This document shows, piece after piece, positions 20,301 through 28,669 of a stretch of DNA of 64,000 nt. Source of the DNA: Tenrec ecaudatus. Taxonomy: Eukaryota > Chordata > Mammalia > Afrosoricida > Tenrecidae. Each line of letters starts with the position of its first letter. The first letter of the stretch is position 1. The stretch is taken from assembly GCF_050624435.1 (NCBI RefSeq), contig NC_134535.1, positions 130,915,731 to 130,979,730 of the forward strand. The letters are read 5' to 3'. Made by a program: the position numbers and the translations under genes. The notes beneath the pieces were generated by a model that saw only the letters and a program-made list of their open reading frames with translations, searched no databases and was not told the origin of the DNA.

Positions 20301-21070
20301 GCTGCCCCTCTCCCACCAAACCTCCCGTCTGGGCCTTCCCTGGGTGGTCTCACCCTCCTGGCCACAGGACCCTTTCCTCATAGCTGTCAGCCTGTTCCTC
20401 TGCCCAGGGAAAGGCCCCGACTTTACCTGACCCCCGCCCCCAAGGGCTACACCACTCCATATGCGCCCTCCCTGCGGTGCTTACCTTGTCCATGTAGACA
20501 AAGAACAGGGTCAGTAAGATGAGTTCTCCTAGGAGGATGACCAGGAGTACGATGAAAAACTGCAAAGCAAGGACACAGGTATGGGCACCTGGCAGTGAGG
20601 CCAGGGACAGGGTGCACCAGGGCTGTGGGGAGGTAGGGGACACGCTGTACCCAGGGCAGGGACTGCCAAGGTCACGGACCCCCGAGGAGACCCAGGGAGC
20701 GAGGGGAGGAAGATGAAGTAGACAGCCGATCAAAGGAGTGGGCGGGTCAACTAGGGTAGGGGCAGCCAATCATGAGGAAGAAGGATGTGGTTAGGCACAA
20801 AACATTCTAGAAGCAATTTCTTTGGGCACCTCGGTGGCCTGCGTGCAGAGGCCCAGGGTGCCCCTCACTCCCACTTACACTGAGCAGGAGGCACTTGTTC
20901 TCCTTGATGGCGCCCAGGCAGCCGAGGAAGCCAGTCACCATGACCATGGTACCTATGGCGATAACCAGGTTGGCGGCAGACAGCGAGGGGAAGCTGGGCG
21001 AGAACGTGGCGAAGTTGCCCTGCGACACGGAGAGCCAGATGCCCACTCCAAGCAGCCCACAGCCACAGAG
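14312..21070 (-). CDS. TSPAN9: TSPAN9 (tetraspanin-9), six of seven coding exons, N-terminal exon missing
   Basis: Joined minus-strand exons 21070-20879, 20559-20485, 18493-18392, 17798-17667, 17406-17323 and 14383-14312 give 218 residues (22-239) with no frameshift, ending in TGA. Each exon is a multiple of 3 (64, 25, 34, 44, 28 and 23 codons plus stop) and every intron begins GT and ends AG. The product has tetraspanin architecture: the rest of TM1, a small loop, TM2 (about 56-76), TM3 (about 86-106), a large extracellular loop with CCG at 147-149 and paired cysteines at 169/170, 177 and 190, then TM4 (about 204-226) and a short tail ending KKYDA. Wording is nearly that of human TSPAN9 as I remember it (239 residues) and clearly differs from TSPAN4. 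Tetraspanins organise plasma-membrane microdomains with integrins and other receptors; TSPAN9 is known from platelets. Residues 1-21 should be encoded on an exon right of this window. Confidence 0.97.
14541..14740 (+). mobile_element. AfroSINE variant subfamily, with microsatellite tail
   Basis: The copy contains GCAAAGGGCTAAGATGCC, CGGAAGAAAGGCCTGGCGAC, GGAGCACAGCGCCACACTG and the tail CGAGCCGGAAGTGACTCAG. It runs directly into the GT/GC repeat at 14740-14804, which likely grew from the SINE tail. Confidence 0.8.
14740..14804. repeat. Alternating GC/GT repeat (Z-DNA type)
   Basis: About 65 bases of nearly unbroken purine-pyrimidine alternation (GTGCGCACGCGCGTGCG onward) are rich in CpG. This composition favours left-handed Z-DNA under torsional stress. 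It lies 357 bases upstream of the last TSPAN9 exon. Confidence 0.85.
14975..15152 (+). mobile_element. AfroSINE copy
   Basis: A clean head GGGAGCCCTGGTGGCGCAG, box-B-like AGCAGTTTGGAACCACCAG, and GTCTCAGAAACCCATGGG in the body. The tail is replaced by GAGTCAATGTCAAGTTG. Confidence 0.9.
15464..15540 (+). mobile_element. hAT-like transposon end
   Basis: A terminal-repeat-like CAGTGTTTCCCAAAGTGAGC is preceded by GCTTAGAT, which resembles the hAT target consensus nTCTAGAn. A related end lies inverted at 49540-49559. No matching right end was found, so extent is uncertain. Confidence 0.45.
15569..15760 (+). mobile_element. AfroSINE copy, full length
   Basis: GGAGCCCCCAGGGGTTTAG to GATGTGATGGCAGTGAGTTT: head, body (GGGGCTTTCTACTGTC) and complete RTE-like tail are present. 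Confidence 0.9.
16245..16345 (-). mobile_element. AfroSINE variant fragment
   Basis: GAAGCAGATCGCCAGGCCTT and TCCTCCGAGTCC match, in reverse, the variant subfamily body. Confidence 0.55.
16570..16690 (-). mobile_element. MIR fragment
   Basis: CATGCTGTGGAAACTAGGGC and CTCTTACCCAAGTCATG fit a reversed MIR. Confidence 0.55.
17190..17250 (+). mobile_element. MIR fragment
   Basis: TGTGGGCTCTGGGCAGCC and GACCTGGCTCCTCTGG resemble the forward MIR core next to TSPAN9 exon 6. Confidence 0.4.
17323..17406 (-). CDS. TSPAN9: TSPAN9 coding exon 6 (residues 189-216)
   Basis: The 84-base exon encodes GCYEKVKMWF, the end of the large extracellular loop with its last conserved cysteine (190), then the start of TM4 (VLGTVGMCILIMQ). 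The donor is GTAAGA and the acceptor CAG. His201 replaces an Asn in human TSPAN9 as I recall it. Only 260 bases separate it from exon 5. Confidence 0.97.
17667..17798 (-). CDS. TSPAN9: TSPAN9 coding exon 5 (residues 145-188), CCG motif exon
   Basis: The 132-base exon carries the diagnostic tetraspanin CCG motif (residues 147-149, in RCCGVTDYTDW), a second cysteine pair at 169-170, Cys177 and one N-glycosylation sequon, NAT at 180-182. These cysteines form the disulfide core of the large extracellular loop together with Cys190 in the next exon. Phe157, Met164 and Lys187 replace Tyr, Thr and Arg of human TSPAN9 as I recall it. The acceptor is CTGGCAG and the donor GTGAGG. Confidence 0.97.
17799..18391 (-). 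other. TSPAN9: TSPAN9 intron 4
   Basis: The 593-base intron has no recognised repeat. A short AT-rich patch at about 18150-18180 carries two homeodomain-type cores, CAATTAC and GTAATTAC, in a GC-rich setting. Confidence 0.8.
18392..18493 (-). CDS. TSPAN9: TSPAN9 coding exon 4 (residues 111-144)
   Basis: The 102-base exon encodes the A/B helix part of the large extracellular loop (VNENAQKDLKEGLLLY, then NVGLKNAWNIIQAE). It begins at GTG, which is Val111 and not a start codon. Gln116 and Asn127 differ from the human Lys and His as I remember them. Splice signals are a CTGACAG acceptor and a GTCAGG donor; GTCAGG is a weaker donor than usual. Confidence 0.97.
18967..19141 (-). mobile_element. 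SPIN-like nonautonomous hAT transposon, complete
   Basis: The 175-base element has inverted ends CAGCGGTTCTCAACC and GGTTGAGGACCCCTG. It contains AACGACCCTTTCACAGGGG and GTAGCAAAATGACAG, and is flanked by ATCCACCC / ATCTACCC, an 8-base target duplication with one mismatch. End sequence and interior match the SPIN nonautonomous family as I remember it. Strand is given relative to the orientation beginning with the TTCCTAATGCCGC-type end. It sits in a TSPAN9 intron. Confidence 0.85.
19431..19497 (-). mobile_element. AfroSINE, 3' half of a copy split by a younger SINE
   Basis: AAAACCCACTGCTATTCGG and TGACTCATAGCAACCCTC form a reversed tail. The rest of this copy resumes at 19693 after the inserted SINE. 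Confidence 0.85.
19500..19692 (+). mobile_element. AfroSINE inserted into another AfroSINE
   Basis: A full-length forward copy, AAGGAGCCTGGTGGCACAG to GTCAGAATCGACTGGGC. Both junctions carry CATCTT, a likely remnant of the target duplication. Confidence 0.9.
19693..19780 (-). mobile_element. AfroSINE, 5' half of the split copy
   Basis: CATCTTTCTTCCTTGGAGC, GGCAGGTTTGAACCGC and CTTAGCCATCAGTGCC continue the reversed SINE that began at 19431. Confidence 0.8.
19786..19866 (-). mobile_element. AfroSINE fragment
   Basis: GGCAGCTGGCAGTTTCAAAC and TGCTGACCTGTCAGTGGGC represent a reversed head and body without tail. Confidence 0.65.
20485..20559 (-). CDS. TSPAN9: TSPAN9 coding exon 3 (residues 86-110)
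   Basis: The 75-base exon encodes TM3 (FFIVLLVILLGELILL onward) and the first residues of the large extracellular loop, ending VYMDK. Donor GTAAGC and acceptor TTTGCAG are clear. Gly96 and Thr102 stand where I recall Ala and Ile in the human protein; both lie in the membrane span. Intron 3 (20560-20878) is only 319 bases. Confidence 0.97.
20879..21070 (-). CDS. TSPAN9: TSPAN9 coding exon 2 (residues 22-85)
   Basis: The 192-base exon encodes the end of TM1 (LCGCGLLGVGIWL), the small extracellular loop (SQGNFATFSPSFPSL), TM2 and the cytoplasmic KENKC turn, ending LLLS. The acceptor CAG is the complement of 21071-21073 and the donor GTAAGT the complement of 20873-20878. Met63 replaces an Ile in human TSPAN9 as I recall it, a mild change inside TM2. 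The acceptor faces an intron of at least 42.9 kb, so this is the first coding exon visible here. Confidence 0.97.
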
Positions 21071-21259
21071 CTGGAGAGAAAGAGACGGTCATTAGACCCA
21101 CAAGGTTCCTGGACATGTCCCCGGACCACGACATTCAAAGGGGCACAGACAACCAGGTGGAAGGAGGGTTGAGGGGGGTGGGGACCAGCAATATCTGGCC
21201 TGGAAGAGGTGGCCCTGGTTCTGGTCACAAGACAGAGTCATGTCGGTCAGGTGACCCAG

Positions 21260-21350
21260 ACAGGTGACTGTGTCTCAGTTTCCCCACCTGGCAAGTGGGA
21301 TAGTACCAGCTTCACAGACTTCACGGGGTCTCCGAGGGCTGCAGTGTGTA
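21260..21350 (+). mobile_element. MIR fragment
   Basis: GTGTCTCAGTTTCCCCACC and GTGGGATAGTACCAGCTTC match the forward MIR 3' half. Confidence 0.65.
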
Positions 21351-21844
21351 GGGCCCCGGAGGGCACAGGCCTTTTAAACGTCAGTCCAAGGAGCCGGCCA
21401 CCATGAACGGTGGAGATCACTCCACCTGACTGGGGAGGGCAGGGCGCAGCAGGCAGGAGGCACAGAGGCCACAGGGAGAGCACCACCTGCCGTGAGGACT
21501 TGTGTCCAGCTTCTCGGTCTCCTGTTGCTCTGACCAGAGAGAGGGACCACCTGCCCCTCTTCTCAGATGCCCAGGGAACAAATTCCTAACGTGCGCCGAC
21601 AGGAGCGCATGCAGCACTGCCTGGGGGCCGGCCTGGTGCCCTACACAGTCTTCCCCATCCATCGAGCTTGGCATTATTGCAGCTTCGGCCCTATTCTCAA
21701 CAGCACCCCTGGGGCCGCCGACACCACCTGGCGAGGCCTCGGTTTCGCTGGCTGCAAATTTCCACATCTGCTTTATTTTATGCTCGCTAGAGCTGACAGC
21801 CCCCACCCCACCCCGTCTGCCCGCTCAGGGAAGTTTGCTGAGTC

Positions 21845-22075
21845 TGAGGAGCCGATCAATCAGCCAGCCAATACTTACTGAATACCTGCAGCGGGAGCGG
21901 GCCCGCGCCAGAAAAGCCACAGCTGATTCAGAGACCTGCCTTCCTGGAGTGGGGCTGGGGGCGGGGGGCAATAAAGAATGTACCCGGCGCAGGTAACTGC
22001 TACAGGGGTTCAGAGGAAGCCAGTGGGGAGCCGGAGGAACTGGGGCAGTGGAGGCAAGGTGCTGGGAGCCACAGG
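21845..22075 (-). mobile_element. L2 LINE 3' fragment
   Basis: AATCAGCCAGCCAATACTTA, CTGAATACCTGCAGCG and CTTCCTGGAGTGGGG are the complement of the L2 3' end (the 'ATTTATTGAGCACCTAC' motif). Confidence 0.6.
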
Positions 22076-22404
22076 GGGGGACTGGACCCTGGCTCTGCTG
22101 TGAGCTCCTGCTGTGAGCCTCTGCACGCTCATCTTACGCACACTGAGACCACCACCACCACCACCTGCCGGACGGCTGTGCGTGGGTCAGTGAGATGGGA
22201 CAGGCAGTGTCAGAGGCCAGTCAGGCCCAGCATCACCCAGCGGATACTACGCACCTCCTGCCCTAACTCCTCATGCTCTGCTCCAAGAAGGAAACGCGGG
22301 TGTACTGGGTGACCTCCTGTCTCTGCACCCCAGAGGGACCCGCCACACATATGGGAAGGGGAGGGGAGGAGGCAGAAGGGGCGCTGAAGAGATGGCATCT
22401 CCAC

Positions 22405-22535
22405 CCTCCTTCAGTCCACAAACCCAAACTGAGCGCCCGGCTTCCAACATGCCAGACCCTGTCCCAGCTGCCGGGGAGGCAGCGGAGAGCAGGATGGCAA
22501 AGGCCCCCACCCCCTGCTCGTAGAGTTGCCGACTG
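22405..22535 (-). mobile_element. L2 LINE 3' fragment
   Basis: ACTGAGCGCCCGGCTTCC, AACATGCCAGACCCTGTCC and CAGGATGGCAAAGGCCCC follow the reversed L2 end. Sequence at 22790-22870 may be a continuation. Confidence 0.6.
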
Positions 22536-22539
22536 ACAC

Positions 22540-24480
22540 CTAGACCACCCAACACACAACCATGGCCCACATGGGGCAGAGGAGATCTGGGCTCCATAGC
22601 GCTGTCCCAGGCTGGTGTCTGGGGAAGTCAATGACCAAGCCTTTCTTTCGCTGCATCTCTGGTGGGTTCGACCCTCCAACCTTTGGGGCAGCGGCAGCAG
22701 CCGAGCAGTGAGTCCCAGCCGGGACTCAAGACTCTCACAGAGGCACACCTAGCAGAGCAGCAGACATAGGACAGAATCCCAGGTCCCAACAGGTAAGGAG
22801 TCCGAAAGTGACTGGTGGCCAGGGAAGGCCTCTCAGGAAAGAGATTGTGTGCAGAGGGGCTGTGTACAGAGTGGGCAGGAAGTTAAGTCAATAACTAGGT
22901 AGGCGGTCAGGATAGAGGCCAGAGGTGGGGGCTCAAACACAGACATGGGGGCCTCCATAAGTGGAGGCATCCATGGGGCAGATCGGGGGGCCTTTGCAGT
23001 CCTCTGTGAAGAAAACTGGACGCTGTTCTCGGCCTGGGAGGAAGCCCCTGGAACAGAGATGGAGGTGTGTTCCAGGTTAGGCCGGGGGGCCCACTGGCCG
23101 TGGAGGATAGGGTCAGGGTGAGGGGGACCAGGAGAGCAAGCAGTGACATCCCAATGCCTCCGTGTATCCGTGAACACCGCTGGGACTAGGTGTGAGCAGA
23201 TGGCGCTGACGCGGGGTGGCTCTGGAGCTGGGGAGGGGTGGGTGGCTGGAGAGCTAGGCTGAGGGCGTACGGACAGGGGACAGGTGGTCCTCCCCACGTG
23301 CTACGGAACCAGACCCTGAAAGGGGATGGGAGGTATGCATGTGGAGCCGACGCCCCAGTCCCGACAAGGCGGACTTGCCTGGCGCCTCCTTTGAGGAAGA
23401 ACTAGGTCAGGACACAGCCACCCGCACACAGGCTCAGAGGGAGCCCCCAGCTCTGCAGGGGCCGTGGGTGCCACCACTCCATGCAGCCGCCAGGTGGCGC
23501 TCCAGGCCGGCTCAGCAGTGGAAACTTATTAGCCCAGGGCACCTGTCACACTGTAACTTCCTTCAAATCTGGTCAGTCCCCATGCTGCCATCTCAATTTG
23601 TCTCTCATGAATCATGCCGTGGGGAATGCACAATCTTCATGCTCGAGATCAATGGCCCTCCGAGGCAGACCCTGGACTCAGAGAGCCGCCTGTGACAAAG
23701 GTGCCCGGCAGCTGCAGGAAGCCCCCACCTTGACGCTGGAGACACTCCACGCCCCTGAATCCCCACCAGACCTGGCCGCCTCTCACTGCGGGTGGGCCCG
23801 GTGGGAGTCTCCTCTGAGCCTCTATCCCCCTTGCCCCTGGGGGGACCGAGGGGGAGGCCTGGGAGCTCCACCGGGGAAACGCTGACAGTTCAGAAACCTG
23901 CGAGTCCGCCCTTTCTCACTCTGATAAGCTGGCTCTCTGGCTTCTGAGATTCTGCAAATTCCCAGCGGGCGCCTCCAGCCACCACTCAGAGAACATGGAT
24001 GCTGCCCTCTCGCCTGAGCCCCCCCCCTCTCCCTATGCTGGGTGGATCCCACAGGCCCAGGCTGCTGCCTACAGCTGGGGCGGTCTCTGGAAGCGGCCTA
24101 TGACCAAGTCTTCCTCTCAAAACCCCCTCTCTGTCTCCCACCCCTGTACAAAGGGCCCTATCTTATCCAACGTCTTCTGAACCCCAAGGGAATAGGGCCC
24201 CTGTAGTGCACTGCCAAGAGGGTACTGTGCACCCCACAGACACTCCCTGCCCCCCTCAGGGGTCTCCTGCTGAAGAGACCCTCCGTGCCTCCAGGTAAGA
24301 CCAGGCCTTGCTTTCAGGGACAAGAAAACCATGGCGCTCATGGTGGCCCAGTGGAGACAACATGGGGTTTCTGAACCTGTGGCCCAGAGCCCCTTCTGCA
24401 CCACCAGCTCCCTAGGGAGGCTGAAAGGCACCAAGTCGGCCCACCGCAGCCTGCTGCCTCCCCGCAACAGGCCTACCCCC
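22540..24480. other. Intronic unique sequence
   Basis: GC-rich with no SINE. The block 23525-23665 is AT-balanced (CAATTTGTCTCTCATGAATC) and could be a conserved element; otherwise nothing recognised. Confidence 0.4.
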
Positions 24481-24991
24481 TGAGATAGTTAGGGTCTATT
24501 GTGCCAACCTGGCCAATAAACACATGTGGGGTTAATTGAAGGGCGACGAGTTAAATGGCTCAGTGAACCTAGCCTTTCTAGTTCTCAGGTCTCTTGCTTT
24601 CTGATGGTTGGACCATGGTGCAGCTGCCTTAGCCAGTTCCCTGCTTAGCTGGCAAGGCTCACTTCCTGTAAGACATCCCCGAGGAGAAGCCACATGGACC
24701 TACCCCAATGCAGCCCTGGGTGCTGGAGCAGCCATGTGGAGACCCCTGCCAGCACTGAGATGCTTACATGCTCACTGACTCGGCTTTCCTCCTGCAGTCA
24801 GCATCATAGTGTGTGTTTGTGAGATGGTGGAGGACTTCGTAGATCGGTGTTGGACATGTGGACTAATGTTGGACTTGTGAGCTTGGGCAGCACTGGGTTG
24901 GGATGCTTTCTTAATATACACTTACCCTTGATATAAAACTCTCTCATATATATATGAGTTTCTGTGGATTTGTTTCTCTAGTCTACCCAGA

Positions 24992-25059
<68 letters not shown>

Positions 25060-25089
25060 GCGTTTCTGTAGTCTCCCCAGGCTAACACA
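24481..25089 (+). mobile_element. Solo LTR-like element, same family, with internal TATC repeat
   Basis: It begins TGAGATAGTTAGGGTC, shares GTGCCAACCTGG, AAACACATGTGGGGTTAATT and GAGAAGCCACATGGACCTAC with the 45441 copy, and ends GGCTAACACA. Flanks are CCCCC / TCCCC (4 of 5). The terminal part is expanded by a TATC microsatellite that splits a duplicated end segment. Confidence 0.78.
24992..25059. repeat. (TATC)17 microsatellite
   Basis: Seventeen uninterrupted TATC units lie inside the LTR-like element, just before its 3' end. A perfect array of this length is probably length-variable between individuals. Confidence 0.95.
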
Positions 25090-25352
25090 TCCCCCGTCTG
25101 CCTCCAGCACAGCCCTTGTAGCATGCCGGAATCCTCTCTCTAACACGCCCTTTCCTTGTGGGACTCCCCTGGGTTACCTTAAGATTCTTTAGCATTCCTG
25201 GCCCAATTTCCCTTAAAATGTGGGATTTGGAATAGATGAGATGGTTTCTAGGGCCCCTTCCAAGCCCAGCCATGGGTGGATCGAAACCAAGGCTGGACAC
25301 ATTGCTCATATCCTCGCCCAGTGGCCCTGGACTGACGGTGGCTTTGCCCGCA

Positions 25353-25532
25353 GGGGACCTGCGCAGCGAGTGAGTTAGTCAGGGGGCTGTGAACCACAGG
25401 TCGGTGGTTTAAATACGCCAGCTGCTCTGTAGGAGAATGAGGCTGTCTGCTCTGTTCCCGTGAAGATCTACAGGCGCCAAAGCCCTACATGGGGCCATGA
25501 GGAGTCGGAATGGACCCAATGGCCGTGGGGTG
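25353..25532 (+). mobile_element. AfroSINE copy
   Basis: GAACCACAGGTCGGTGG, GCTGCTCTGTAGGAGAATG and GGCCATGAGGAGTCGGAATG follow the family order. Confidence 0.8.
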
Positions 25533-25712
25533 TTTTGCTGAGTGTTGACATTGCTGGTTGTCACGCTTGTGAGCTGGCGAAGGTGGTGCGCTGCCATCTC
25601 ACTGTTAGAGCCTGAGATGTTGCTGACATCCCGCAATGCACAAGATGCTGTCCTGGCTGTTGGCCTCCATGCTGAGCTCGTGTGACGGGGTCTCCTCTTC
25701 TCTCCTCTTTAT

Positions 25713-25838
25713 GGGAACCTGCCACCAGGCCCTTCTTCGGCAAGGCCACTGGAGAGTACCAACTGCCAACCTTTCCGTCAGTGGCTGCTATCAAACTGCT
25801 GGTGCTGCCCAGGCCCCTCAACAAAGAACTTTCCAGCC
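25713..25838 (-). mobile_element. AfroSINE variant fragment
   Basis: CCAGGCCCTTCTTCGGCAAG and CTGCCAACCTTTCCGTCAG match the reversed variant body and head. Confidence 0.55.
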
Positions 25839-25839
25839 C

Positions 25840-28280
25840 CAAAGGCCAAGGGGCCCAGGTTGAGAAGCCTGCCCTAACCCATCCAAGCCAGATCATCAGC
25901 GGGAGGGCCTGGTGTACATTCCACGGGGGGAGTGGGGCAGGGACGGGGGACAGACCTGGCAGATATGACAATGGAACAATGGAAAGAGAGTGTGTGTGTA
26001 TGTGTGTGCATGTATGTGTGTATGCATGTATATGTGACATATATACATATGTATGTGTCTATGTATATGTGTACATGCACATATATGTATATGTGTACAT
26101 GCATGTGTATGTATTGTGTGTGTGTGTGTGCTGGAGCAGGGGTAGTTAGAGGTCGATGGCCGGGTGGAGGGGGGGAACTGGGTGTGGGGGGGGATGGGAG
26201 AGCGTGGTAGGGGAGCTGTCCCATGGGGAGGCACCAGAGCCCAGTGCAGTAAGTGGGCAAGGCCTGCAGGGCACTGCCAAAGCCCCGTGCCTGCAAGCTT
26301 AGCTGGTGGCATTGGGGAAAATTCCCTTCCAAAACCAGAGGGTTGTCTCAGCTGAGATGACCAAGCTGTCGTCCAGCCCAAGGCAGGAGGAGAATCTAGG
26401 GCAAGGCAGAGTGACGCAGAGACCGGCACCCAGCCTGTGTGACCACTGACCAGCCCGAGGTCAGCAGGTCTGCTGGCATAAGCCCCTCTCTGGATGAGGG
26501 TGGGCCTGGCAGCCTCCCAGAGTGACCAGCCTCCCTGGCCCTTGCCCACTCACCCCCCAGCAGAGGGTATTTCCAGGCAGGGTTCATCCAGGGCTCCAGT
26601 TAAACCCATGGCCTCATTTGAGAAGGTAAACTCCCACCTTGGCTATTGCCCATGGCCTTGATCTCTGTCAGGGCCGAGGCTTGGGTCCGTTTGCTCCCTC
26701 CCCAAGTGCCCTGAAAAGACTCTGGTCTCTGGGTCTCCCTTCTGCGGCACATTACTGCCTGGTCCTGCTCGGACGCTGACCACAGAGGAGGGCCGGCAAG
26801 TGAACAAAGGTTAGGGGGCCTCAGCCTCAGGCCCATCCAACAGATGTGAGACCGGGAGACCGAGGCCAGACAGGCTCTGATCACGTGTCAACAAGCACGC
26901 CTGACATCCCTCGCTCATCAGGCCTGCTGTAATTAGTCTAATTTTCCAATGTAGTTGTCTGTGTCTTCAGTTCAAAACCTATTGATTTGTGGTTTTAATC
27001 TATGCTTCTGCCATACGTCTTTTTCAAGCAGGTATCCCATTTCTCAGAGGGGGTGTCCACACAATTTGCCCTCCCCCATTCCGTTCCAGCACCTACTCTC
27101 CAGCAAACTGCTTAGAGCTCAGAGGACAGCAGCCCCACCACCATCCCTCCACCCACCCTCATCTCTCACCAGGGTGGAACGGCCCCACACAGGGGCCCGG
27201 CAAGACCCTGCCAACCTTCCACGTTGACACACTTCCCACCCATTTCCAGGGCCCGGGTTCCTGTCTTAACCATCCTCTTCCACTGCAGGGGGGCCCGAAC
27301 CCCATCATCCGGACTGCGAGATAAAGACGTGGTCAAGGATGGAATGATGGGGGTGGGGTGGGCGTAGGGAGTCTGAGCAAGCCACAGCCAGGGCACAAGG
27401 CCAGGCACAAACACACAACGCCTCCCCCCCGCGAGCCTTTGCTTCCCCCAATTGCTCCCCAGTCCCCGACTCTGGTCCCTCTTTCCCTGGTGTCGGTGTC
27501 GGGCTGCCCCCGCCCCCATCACAGTCCCTCGGAGCACATCACACTGACGGCTATTTTCATCCCGCAGCTCATGCGCCTCTGCAGAGTTCAGCCAGCCCGT
27601 GGCTCCCCAGCCCCAGCCTGCACCACCCCTGCCCCCCTCATCCTGGTGTCCGTGAAGCAGAACAGCACTTGGGCACAGGGAGGGGGTGGGACAGGTCTCC
27701 GCACTCCGGTGCGCTCTATAAGCCTGGGCCTGGCGTCCTGTTTGAGGGCGTTTAATAAATTAGTGGACGTGGAAAATAAAAACCAAAGCAACTTTCATCG
27801 CATAGCCTGGTGTGGTGGCTGGTGGCTACAAATGAACCTGCCAGGTCCTGGGAGAAGCTGGCCTGTCACCAACTTCATCTGGGGGAAGGGACAGTGCATG
27901 GGAGGTTGGAGGCAACTCTGTGTCTCAGATGTCCCCAGCCTCCAAGGGGTCCTTGCAGCTCCTTCACCCTCACAGCCATAAAGGGAGGGAGGTGCAGACG
28001 GACGGACTGACGGACGGCAGGGAGGGCTGCATGCAGCGTCCAGTTCTGCACACAGGGAAACAGAGACACAAGTCCCAGAAGCGCCTTTGCTGAAGTCACC
28101 CAGCAGGCGGGAAGGAGGCTCTTGGAGGTGGAGGGGGCCGCCCAACAGGCTCTCCCCCTCGGGGGTCACCCACCCTCGGGACACAGGAGTTGCCATCGTC
28201 TTGAGCACCTCAGAGACAGGTGCCCCCACCAGAAGATGCGAGCTCCTCTCCCACCCTCTTTCCCAACATCGCGCTAATTA
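25840..28280. other. Intronic sequence with one large microsatellite
   Basis: Apart from the GT/ATGT repeat there is nothing I can name. AT-rich patches at 26925-27000 (CTGTAATTAGTCTAATTTTC) and 27735-27800 stand out from the GC-rich surroundings. Confidence 0.4.
25985..26132. repeat. Complex GT/ATGT microsatellite
   Basis: About 150 bases of mixed TGTG, TATG and CATATA units end in an uninterrupted GT run at 26114-26130. Confidence 0.9.
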
Positions 28281-28288
28281 GTGGGGAA

Positions 28289-28486
28289 AGGGGCCCTGGT
28301 GGCTCAGGGGATTAAGCATCGGGCTGCTAATGGAGGTTCCAAGGTCGAAGGCTCAGCCTCACAGGAGAAAGAGGCAGTCTGCTCCCACCGAGAGGTGCAG
28401 TCTCCGAAATCCTGGGGGGGGGGGGGGCAGTTCTACTCTGTCTTAAAGGGATGCTCCGGATCGGAATCAACTCCGTGGAGGTGGGC
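28289..28486 (+). mobile_element. AfroSINE copy
   Basis: GGGGCCCTGGTGGCTCAGGG, GGGCTGCTAATGGAGG and CAGTTCTACTCTGTC are clear. A run of 14 G replaces part of the body at about 28411-28424. Confidence 0.88.
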
Positions 28487-28504
28487 TTTTACAATGGGTC
28501 AGGG

Positions 28505-28664
28505 GAGGCCTTGCACGCTGCAAACTACAACGTGCTCTGCTGCTCGCCAAGAGACTAGAGGTTTGAGTCCCCCCAGAGGCACCTCGGAAGAAAGGGCTGG
28601 TGATCTACTTCTGAAAGAGCACCCACAAACACCCAGTGGGGCACAGCTGAACTCTTGACACCAG
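28505..28664 (+). mobile_element. AfroSINE variant subfamily
   Basis: CCAGAGGCACCTCGGAAG, GGGCTGGTGATCTACTTC and GTGGGGCACAGCTGAACTC mark the variant body; the tail is missing. Confidence 0.75.
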
Positions 28665-28669
28665 GGGGA

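Larger units (their letters stand above)
18494..20484 (-). other. TSPAN9: TSPAN9 intron 3-4 spacer with SPIN and nested SINEs
   Basis: The 1991-base intron between the TM3 exon and the exon starting at Val111 contains a complete SPIN-like hAT element (18967-19141) and a SINE inserted into another SINE (19431-19780). The rest is unique. Confidence 0.85.

Noticed and set aside
14312..21070. Identification as TSPAN4
   Set aside because: Close paralogue, but the sequence reads FSPSFPSL, NENAQKDLKEGLLLY and HRTGKKYDA, which fit TSPAN9 and not TSPAN4 as I remember it.
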